From Halomarina litorea (GTDB lineage: Archaea > Halobacteriota > Halobacteria > Halobacteriales > Haloarculaceae), in NCBI RefSeq assembly GCF_024227715.1, contig NZ_CP100448.1, positions 248,001 through 312,000 of the forward strand: a stretch of 64,000 nucleotides of DNA. The letters are read 5' to 3'. This document shows, one piece after another, positions 44,974-51,560 of the stretch; positions within the stretch are counted from its first letter, which is position 1; each line of letters opens with the position of its first letter. The translations under genes were made by a program, and so were the position numbers. The notes beneath the pieces were generated by a model. That model did no database searches. It had not been told where the DNA came from and worked only from the letters and a program-made list of their open reading frames with translations.

Positions 44974-45555
44974 TCAAGAGAAGTCGCAGGTGACGGTGCC
45001 GTCCTCGGTGAGGTGGATGACGCCGTCGAAGAGGTCGCGGTAGTCGTCGAGGACCGACTGGTCGTGAACCTCCTCGGCGACGTGGAACAGGCCGATGGCG
45101 TCGTGTTCGCGCAGGAGGTCGAGGATCTGCTCGACGGCCTCGCGCGTCCGTTCCTCGTCGGCGTAGTAGGCCATCTCGGTGACGGAGTCGACGGAGATGC
45201 GGAGTTTGCCGTCGTGGGTCTCGAGGAACGTGCGGATAGCCTCGACCATCCCGTCGAGGTCGTCCGGCGAGGAGACGTACCGGACGTTGTCGCTGGACCG
45301 TCGCGAGTAGCCACGCTCGATGGAGAGGGTGTCGAGGATGGTGGCGCGGGACTCGTCGACCTCGTAGTACTCCAGCTTCTGCTGGACCTCGCGGGCGGTG
45401 GTGCGCGTCGAGAGGATGAACAGGTGGTCGGTGTCGGTCTTGAAGAAGTCGGTGTCGAGGCGGTCGGTCTCGCCGGTACTGGGGTGGAGGAGCATGATGC
45501 CGGTCCCCTCGGGGACGGTCTCGGGGGCGTTCTCGATGGCGAGTTCGTAGTCCAT
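44974..45555 (-). CDS. RecA/KaiC-like fold protein without Walker A
   Basis: This 193-residue protein is widespread in haloarchaea. Its alternating strands and helices ('GIMLLHPSTGETDRLDTDFF', 'LFILSTRTTAREVQQKLEYY', 'KLRISVDSVTEMAYYA', 'AIGLFHVAEEVHDQSVLDDY', 'DGVIHLTEDGTVTCDF') resemble a KaiC/RecA-type core. The GxxxxGK[ST] loop is missing, so it is probably not an ATPase. It may act in signalling (guess). ATG 45555. The downstream side ends at the hairpin cluster. Confidence 0.6.
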   Translation of the reverse strand: MDYELAIENAPETVPEGTGIMLLHPSTGETDRLDTDFFKTDTDHLFILSTRTTAREVQQKLEYYEVDESRATILDTLSIERGYSRRSSDNVRYVSSPDDLDGMVEAIRTFLETHDGKLRISVDSVTEMAYYADEERTREAVEQILDLLREHDAIGLFHVAEEVHDQSVLDDYRDLFDGVIHLTEDGTVTCDFS

Positions 45556-45633
45556 ATCGCCACAGCGACGGGCAGGGGCTTAAAATTCCGCGTTCCGTCG
45601 AGTCGCCGTCGGGGGACAACCGTCCGACGGGAC

Positions 45634-47055
45634 TCAGACCGCCGACTCGAGGATGCCGCCGGTGGTGACGACGAAGTAGAGGACGAAGGCGGCGGCGAGG
45701 ACGACCTGCGTGGGGCGGATGTCCTCCCACTCGCCGGCGGCGGCCTTCACGACGGGGTAGGAGATGATGCCCGCGGCGATGCCGTAGCCGATGTTGAACG
45801 TGAACGGCATGATGAGGATGGTCAGCCCCGCCGGGACGGTGTGGGTGATGTCGTCCCAGTCGATGGCCGTCACGTTCTGGAGCATCACGACGGCGATGAC
45901 GACCAGCGCGATGTGGCTGGCGTACAGCGGGATGGCGGCCGCGATGGGGACGAACGCGAGCGAGAGGACGAAGAGGCCGGCGACGACGAGCGCCGTCATG
46001 CCCGTCCGGCCGCCCTCCTCGACGCCCGTGGCGGATTCGATGTAGGTGGTGACCGTCGACGTCCCGAGCATCCCGCCGACGGTGGTGCCCACGGCGTCGG
46101 CCATCAGGGGCTTCTCTATCTCCGGGAGGTCGCCGTCCTCGTCGAGGAAGCCGGCGGCCTGTCCGACGCCGGTGAGGGTCCCGGCGGTGTCGAAGAAGTC
46201 GACGAAGAAGAACGTGAAGACGATGAGCGCGAACCCGAACGGTTCGACGTTCCCGAAGCCGGTGAGGAACGCGCCGACCAGCGGCGTGATGTCGTAGACG
46301 GGCGGCGTCACGTTGACCGTGAGCGTCCCGGGGGCGACGAGACCGAGGAACTCGACGGCGTAGCCGGCACCCGCGGTGAGCAGGATGCCGATGACGATGG
46401 AGCCAGTGACCCCCCGCGCGTACAGCGCGAAGGTGACGAACAGGCCGATGACCGAGAGGATGGCGACGGGGTTGCTCGCGACGTTCCCGAGCGTGATGTA
46501 CGTCCCCTCGGGGTCGGGGACGACGATGCCCATCGCCTGCAGGCCGATGAGCGCGAGGAAGGCGCCGATGCCGGACCCGACGGCGAACTTCACGGGTTCG
46601 GGAAACGCCCGGATGATGAACTTCCGCGCGCCGACGGCGGTGAGCGCGATGAACAGAATCCCCTCCACGACGACGGCCGCGAGCGCCGTCTGCCACGAGA
46701 CGCCGAGCGTGAGGACGACGGTGAACGCGAAGAAGGCGTTCAGCCCCAGTCCCGGCGCCTGCGCGAACGGCCGTTTCGCGTAGACGGCCATGATGAACGT
46801 CGCGAGCGCCGCCGAGAGCGCGGTCACCACCGCCAGCATCGAGATGACCTGTGGCTGGCTGTACCCCTGCAGCGAGATGGCGTTCGAGAGGATGGCGGGG
46901 TTGACGACGACGATGTAGCTCATCGTCAGGAACGTCGTCAGGCCCGCGACCGCCTCCGTCCCGAGGTCCGTCCCGTAGCGGTCGAACTCGAAGAACTCCC
47001 GGAGCGACCCGCGGACGCCGCCGGCCGTCTCCGTACTGGTGTCAGCTTCCCCCAT
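45634..47055 (-). CDS. NCS2-family nucleobase permease (AzgA-like)
   Basis: This 473-residue membrane protein with about 13-14 helices matches the AzgA/PbuG branch of NCS2. It has 'GLTTFLTMSYIVVVNPAIL' (helix 1), 'APGLGLNAFFAF' (helix 3 signature), 'FFFVDFFDTAGTLTGVG' with the substrate-contact Asp, and 'ESATGVEEGGRTGMTALV'. These carriers import adenine, guanine or hypoxanthine with protons. ATG 47055. It lies on the same strand downstream of gfcR, 136 bases away, and may be its target or simply a neighbour. Confidence 0.9.
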   Translation of the reverse strand: MGEADTSTETAGGVRGSLREFFEFDRYGTDLGTEAVAGLTTFLTMSYIVVVNPAILSNAISLQGYSQPQVISMLAVVTALSAALATFIMAVYAKRPFAQAPGLGLNAFFAFTVVLTLGVSWQTALAAVVVEGILFIALTAVGARKFIIRAFPEPVKFAVGSGIGAFLALIGLQAMGIVVPDPEGTYITLGNVASNPVAILSVIGLFVTFALYARGVTGSIVIGILLTAGAGYAVEFLGLVAPGTLTVNVTPPVYDITPLVGAFLTGFGNVEPFGFALIVFTFFFVDFFDTAGTLTGVGQAAGFLDEDGDLPEIEKPLMADAVGTTVGGMLGTSTVTTYIESATGVEEGGRTGMTALVVAGLFVLSLAFVPIAAAIPLYASHIALVVIAVVMLQNVTAIDWDDITHTVPAGLTILIMPFTFNIGYGIAAGIISYPVVKAAAGEWEDIRPTQVVLAAAFVLYFVVTTGGILESAV

Positions 47056-47191
47056 ATTGCACGTTCGAGCATAGTTGGACCGCGATAATTAAGTATTCCC
47101 TTCGGGCATCGCGTCGGAGTTACACGTCGATGCATATTCGACCCCCGCGGGAGGTCGGAGGGTGGGGTCCGCTCGGGGACGTGGCGCGCGC

Positions 47192-47905
47192 CTACGCGAG
47201 GGTCGTCAGCGCGTCGACGGGGGCGTCGACGAGGTCGCGGGCGCTCTCGACGCCTTCGTCGCCCGCCGCGATGAGCGCGAAGACGCCGCACACCTCGCTG
47301 TCGGCCTGCGCCGCGATGTCGAGGAGGAGTTCCTGGGTCTCGCCCGACCGGATGAGGTCGTCGACGACGAGGACGCGGTCGCCGGCCCGGAGCGAACTCG
47401 CGGGGAGGTAGTAGGTGAGTTCGATGCCGCTGGCGAGTCGCTGGCGGGCCTCGATGAACTCCTCGACGGCCGTCTCCTTGGACTTCTTCGCGTATGCGAG
47501 GCGGGCGTCGAAGTGGCGGGCGAAGGCGGCACCGAGCGTGATGCCGTCGGTGGCGGCGGTGAGGACCACGTCCGGGCGCTCGAAGCCGAAGCGTTCCGCG
47601 GCGACGGGCGCGACGAGGTCTAAAAACGGCTGGTCGAAGACGGCGGCGGAGTTGTCGACGTATCCCTCGCCGTCGAGGCTGATTCGCTCGTCCAGTTCGC
47701 CCGCGAGCGTCTCGTAGCCCACCGACGAGACCACCTCGCGGGCGCGGGCTTCCCCGGGGAGGACGTGCCCGTTGACGTAGCGGTTCAGGTCGCCCGCGGG
47801 GAGGCCCGTGACGGCGGCGAGTTCGTCGTAGGTCCGGGTCTCCTTCAACATCCGCAGGACGGCGACGGCGCGCAACTGGAGGGTCGCCTTCTCGACGCGG
47901 TTCAT
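47192..47905 (-). CDS. gfcR: GfcR-type transcription regulator (HTH plus phosphoribosyltransferase-like domain)
   Basis: This 237-residue protein has an N-terminal helix-turn-helix (about 5-60, 'RTYDELAAVTGLPAGDLNRYVNG') and a type I phosphoribosyltransferase fold with the PRPP loop 'RVLVVDDLIRSGETQELL' (about 180-198). In Haloferax volcanii, GfcR, once annotated as orotate phosphoribosyltransferase-like, activates glycolytic genes with sugar. The domain order here fits that protein. ATG 47905; divergent from lpdA with a 147-base region. Confidence 0.86.
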   Translation of the reverse strand: MNRVEKATLQLRAVAVLRMLKETRTYDELAAVTGLPAGDLNRYVNGHVLPGEARAREVVSSVGYETLAGELDERISLDGEGYVDNSAAVFDQPFLDLVAPVAAERFGFERPDVVLTAATDGITLGAAFARHFDARLAYAKKSKETAVEEFIEARQRLASGIELTYYLPASSLRAGDRVLVVDDLIRSGETQELLLDIAAQADSEVCGVFALIAAGDEGVESARDLVDAPVDALTTLA

Positions 47906-48052
47906 GTCATCCACGGGTGGTGCACGAACATGAGTATGACGATGGTGATTTCCTTCACCCTGCGCAGGTTCGTGGATAGTGCAGGGGAGAAAGGCGGGCC
48001 TGTCGCCGCGCGAACCAGTACAGCCAAACCCCCGGCGGCAAATATCGCGGGT

Positions 48053-49477
48053 ATGGTCGTCGGAGACATCGCGACAGGGACGGACGTACTGGTCATCGGG
48101 GCCGGGCCGGGCGGCTACGTCGCCGCCATCCGCGCCGCACAGCTCGGGAAGGACGTGACGCTCGTCGAGAAGGACGCCTACGGGGGGACCTGCCTCAACT
48201 ACGGCTGTATCCCGTCGAAGGCGTTCGTCACCGCCTCCTCGCTGGCGCACGACGCGGGCGGCGCGGAGGACATGGGCATCCACGCCGACCCCGCTGTCGA
48301 CATGAAGGGGATGGTCTCGTGGAAGGACGGCGTCGTCGACCAGCTCACGGGAGGCGTCGAGAAGCTCTGTAAGGGCAACGGCGTCAACCTCGTCGAGGGG
48401 ACGGCGGCGTTCGCAGACGAGAAGAAGGTCCGCGTCTCCCACGGCGGCGAGGGACAGGGTAGCGAGTCCATCGAGTTCGAGCACGCCATCGTCTCGACCG
48501 GGTCGCGGCCCCTGCAGATTCCCCACTTCGAGTTCGACGGCGAGTACGTCCTCTCCTCGCGGGACGCCCTCGACCTCGATTCGGTCCCCGAGAGCCTCGT
48601 CGTCGGCGGCGCGGGCTACATCGGGATGGAACTCTCGACGGTGTTCGCCAAACTCGGCACGGACGTCACCGTCGTGGAGATGCTGGACGACGCCCTCCCC
48701 GGCTACGAGGACGACGTCGCCCGCGTCGTCCGAAAGCGCGCCGAGGAACTGGGCGTCGAGTTCCACTTCGGCGAGGCCGCACAGGACTGGGAGCGGATGG
48801 GCGACGGCATCACCGTCCGCACGGAGAACGAGGACGGCGAGGTCAGCGAGTTCGGCGGCGAGAAGGTCCTCGTCGCCGTCGGGCGCACCCCCGTCACGGA
48901 CTCGCTGGACCTCGACGCGGCGGGCGTCGAGACCGACGAGAAGGGGTTCGTCCCGACGGACGACCGCGCGCGCACGAACGTCGAGCACATCTACGCCGTC
49001 GGCGACGTCGCCGGCGAACCGATGCTCGCCCACAAGGCGAGCAAGGAGGGCCACGTCGCCGCCGAACACATCGCGGGCGAACCGGCCGCGCTCGACTACC
49101 AGTCGGTCCCCGCCGCGGTGTTCACCGACCCCGAAATCGGTACCGTCGGGATGACCGAGAAGGAGGCCGAGGAAGCCGGGTTCGAACCCGTCGTCGGTCA
49201 GATGTCCCTGCGCGCCTCCGGACGCGCGCTGACGATGAACGAATCGGAGGGGTTCGTCCGCGTCGTCGCCGACGGTCCGAGCGGGTTCGTCCTCGGGGCG
49301 CAGATAGTGGCCCCCGAGGCGAGCGAGCTAATCGCGGAGATGGCACTCGCCGTCGAGATGGGCGCGACCCTGGAGGACGTCGCCGCCACCATCCACGTCC
49401 ACCCGACGCTCTCGGAGGCGGTGATGGAGGCCGCCGCCAACGCGATGGGGTCGGCCATCCACACGCTCAATCGCTGA
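48053..49477 (+). CDS. lpdA: dihydrolipoyl dehydrogenase
   Basis: This 474-residue flavoprotein has the FAD loop 'VIGAGPGGYVAAIRAAQ' (about 14-30), the disulfide 'GGTCLNYGCIPSK' (Cys47, Cys52), the NAD loop 'VVGGAGYIGMEL' (about 184-195), and the C-terminal active base in 'IHVHPTLSEAV'. It reoxidises dihydrolipoamide for 2-oxoacid dehydrogenase and glycine cleavage complexes. Unlike Haloferax operons, no E1 or E2 gene sits beside it. ATG 48053 is chosen; an in-frame upstream extension is not conserved-looking. Confidence 0.92.
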   Translation: MVVGDIATGTDVLVIGAGPGGYVAAIRAAQLGKDVTLVEKDAYGGTCLNYGCIPSKAFVTASSLAHDAGGAEDMGIHADPAVDMKGMVSWKDGVVDQLTGGVEKLCKGNGVNLVEGTAAFADEKKVRVSHGGEGQGSESIEFEHAIVSTGSRPLQIPHFEFDGEYVLSSRDALDLDSVPESLVVGGAGYIGMELSTVFAKLGTDVTVVEMLDDALPGYEDDVARVVRKRAEELGVEFHFGEAAQDWERMGDGITVRTENEDGEVSEFGGEKVLVAVGRTPVTDSLDLDAAGVETDEKGFVPTDDRARTNVEHIYAVGDVAGEPMLAHKASKEGHVAAEHIAGEPAALDYQSVPAAVFTDPEIGTVGMTEKEAEEAGFEPVVGQMSLRASGRALTMNESEGFVRVVADGPSGFVLGAQIVAPEASELIAEMALAVEMGATLEDVAATIHVHPTLSEAVMEAAANAMGSAIHTLNR

Positions 49478-49958
49478 GGTACCGACGCCACTCTCCGTCC
49501 TCGCTCTCGGCCACCTCGCGGATGCGGTCGGCGCGGGCCGCGAGCATCCCCTCCAGCCGTTCGCGGAGGATCGAGTCGACGACCCTCCCCAGCGGGCCGT
49601 ACGGCGACTCGTAGGTGAACACCTCGCGCATGACCGTGCCGTCCTCGGGGTCGTCCTGGTCCTCGAAGACGAAGAAGTAGTCGTGGATGAGGCGGTCGAA
49701 CGGCCCCCGCACGAGCGTCCGTCGGAAGTGGTGGGGGCGGCTGTAGGCGGTCACCTTCGTCGTGAGGTCGACGCGCTTGCCGAACACCGACGCCCGCCAG
49801 ACCGTCTTTTCGCCGGGGGCGCCGAGACCGCCGGTGAGGCCCGCGACGGGGCGGGCGTCGAGGCGGAGGGTCTCGTACTGGAGGTCGACGCTCCGCGCGA
49901 GGTCGAAGACACGCTCGGTGGGGGCGTCGACGTGTGTGACGAGACGGATGGTCGGCAT
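49467..49958 (-). CDS. SRPBCC-family ligand-binding protein
   Basis: This 163-residue protein matches the SRPBCC/polyketide-cyclase-like helix-grip fold: a first strand 'TIRLVTHVDAPTERVFDLARS', a middle 'FRRTLVRGPFDRLIHDYFFVFE' and a long C-terminal helix 'LERMLAARADRI'-type (here 'RERLEGMLAARADRIRE'). It may bind a hydrophobic ligand, and the role is unknown. ATG 49958. Its 3' end overlaps the lpdA stop by 11 bases, tail to tail. Confidence 0.75.
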   Translation of the reverse strand: MPTIRLVTHVDAPTERVFDLARSVDLQYETLRLDARPVAGLTGGLGAPGEKTVWRASVFGKRVDLTTKVTAYSRPHHFRRTLVRGPFDRLIHDYFFVFEDQDDPEDGTVMREVFTYESPYGPLGRVVDSILRERLEGMLAARADRIREVAESEDGEWRRYLSD

Positions 49959-50046
49959 TGGGAACGTCAGTACCGGAGGGCAGTCGGCGGGAAAGAAGTT
50001 TGCGTTCGTCGGTGTCCTTTTGCGTGGAACCGGCAAATGGGGGTGT

Positions 50047-50853
50047 ATGCAGGCCATCACGCTGGGACCCGAGGGGACTTACTCCCACCGGGCCGCACGG
50101 GCCGTCGCCGACGAGGTGACGTTCACCGAGTCGGTGACGGACATCGTCGCCACCGTCGCGAGCGGGGAGGTCGACCGCGGCGTCGTCCCCATCGAGAACT
50201 CCATCGAGGGCTCCGTCACCGAGAGCCTGGACGCCCTCGCCGAACACGACGTGGCCGTCGTCCTCGAAATCGTGACGCCGATTCGCCACGCCCTCCTCGC
50301 CCAGAACGAGGGGTTCGAGCGCGTGGCGAGTCACGCACAGGCACTCGCGCAGTGTCGCACCTACCTCGAAGCCAACTACCCCGACGTGACACAGGAGGCC
50401 GTCGCCTCCACCGCTCGCGGCGTCCAGATGGCCCGCGACGACCCGACGGTCGCCGGCATCGGCCACCCGGACAACGGGGGCGACGGCCTGCAGGTCCTCG
50501 CCGAGGACATCCAGGACCGCACCTCCAACGCCACGCGGTTCGTCGTCGTCGCGCCCGCGGACGAACGCTCGGACGCCGGCGGGAAGTCCTCGTTCGTCGT
50601 CTACCCGAGCGCGAACTACCCCGGGCTCCTGCTGGAACTGCTCGAACCGTTCGCCGACCGGGACATCAACCTCTCGCGCGTCGAGTCCCGCCCCAGCGGC
50701 GAGCGACTGGGCGACTACGTCTTTCACATCGACGTGCAGGCGGGCCTCTACGAACAGCGCACGCAGGACGCCCTCGCGGACATCGAGGCCCTCGCAGAGG
50801 AGGGGTGGGTGCGCCGCCTCGGGTCGTACGACACCCGCCACGTGCTGTACTGA
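50047..50853 (+). CDS. pheA: prephenate dehydratase
   Basis: This 268-residue enzyme has the prephenate dehydratase domain (about 1-175): 'TLGPEGTYSHRAA' at the start, 'VPIENSIEGSVTESLD', and 'RTSNATRFVVV' with the catalytic TRF triad. An ACT domain (about 185-265) reads 'LEPFADRDINLSRVESRPSG', which binds phenylalanine for feedback. It makes phenylpyruvate. ATG 50047. The upstream gap holds 'CCTTTTGCG' as a weak promoter. Confidence 0.93.
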   Translation: MQAITLGPEGTYSHRAARAVADEVTFTESVTDIVATVASGEVDRGVVPIENSIEGSVTESLDALAEHDVAVVLEIVTPIRHALLAQNEGFERVASHAQALAQCRTYLEANYPDVTQEAVASTARGVQMARDDPTVAGIGHPDNGGDGLQVLAEDIQDRTSNATRFVVVAPADERSDAGGKSSFVVYPSANYPGLLLELLEPFADRDINLSRVESRPSGERLGDYVFHIDVQAGLYEQRTQDALADIEALAEEGWVRRLGSYDTRHVLY

Positions 50854-50999
50854 CCGCCTCGCCGGAGTGGGACCGGCCGGGGTACTCCTTCTCGGCGACG
50901 ATGGGCGGCGGCGTGCGCTGGCGGGCCGCCTTCGACGAGACGGGGACCGACCTGCTGCTCTCGACGGGGAAGTGGACGACGCGCCTGTCCGCGAGGTGA
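50854..50999 (+). other. short orphan reading frame after pheA
   Basis: A frame open from about 50856 ends TGA at 50999 and reads 'SPEWDRPGYSFSATMGGGVR' then 'WRAAFDETGTDLLLSTGKWT', with good codon use and a protein-like pattern. No usual start codon precedes it. An internal ATG at 50901 would give only 32 residues. It may be the end of a decayed gene or a micro-protein with a non-standard start. Confidence 0.3.
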
Positions 51000-51020
51000 G
51001 CCGAGCGTCTGCGGGGCAGT

Positions 51021-51030
51021 CATTTATTTC
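51021..51030 (+). promoter_or_regulatory. TATA box of the hsp20 gene
   Basis: CATTTATTTC, with TTTATT centred about 27 bases upstream of the ATG at 51053. This implies a leaderless or near-leaderless transcript. Confidence 0.55.
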
Positions 51031-51052
51031 CCGCGACGGCCTACCCGTGTCC

Positions 51053-51460
51053 ATGACGCGACGCAACCCGTTCGAGGAGATAGAGCGCGTGTTCGAGGAG
51101 ATGAACCGCGGCCTGCAGGCGTTCGACTCCGACCTCGCGGGGGGAGTCCCCGTCGACGTCGTCGAACGCGATGACGGCTACGTCGTCACCGCCGACCTCC
51201 CCGGCTACGAGAAGGAGGACATCGACGTCCGCCTCTCCGGGTCGACGCTCACCCTCTCGGCGGAGCGCTCCGAGGAGAGCGAGGAGGAAGAAGGCGAGTA
51301 CGTGCGCCGCGAGCGCACGCAGAAGTCGGTCAGTCGAACGGTCCGCCTGCCGGGCCGTCTCGACGAGTCCAGTACGAACGCCGCCTACAACAACGGCGTC
51401 CTCACGGTCACCGTCGGGAAGGCGGACGCGGACACCGGCGAGTCCATCCCCATCGAGTAG
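51053..51460 (+). CDS. hsp20: Hsp20/alpha-crystallin small heat-shock protein
   Basis: This 135-residue protein has an N-terminal 'NPFEEIERVFEEMNRGLQAF', then the alpha-crystallin domain (about 35-125) with 'VVTADLPGYEKEDIDVRLSG' and the hallmark 'NAAYNNGVLTVTVGK' (A-x-x-x-n-GvL), and a C-terminal 'SIPIE' holding the I-x-I motif that links subunits. It holds unfolding proteins without ATP. An acidic insert 'ESEEEEGEYVRRERT' sits in the beta-6 loop. ATG 51053. Confidence 0.92.
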   Translation: MTRRNPFEEIERVFEEMNRGLQAFDSDLAGGVPVDVVERDDGYVVTADLPGYEKEDIDVRLSGSTLTLSAERSEESEEEEGEYVRRERTQKSVSRTVRLPGRLDESSTNAAYNNGVLTVTVGKADADTGESIPIE

Positions 51461-51560
51461 TCGAGCAGTCCGGTGAGGAGGGTTCGAACCGGCGACGAGT
51501 CCTTCGGGAGAACGGCGACGGGAGCGACGCGACCGGGGCGGGTCCCGACGGGGCCCGGAC

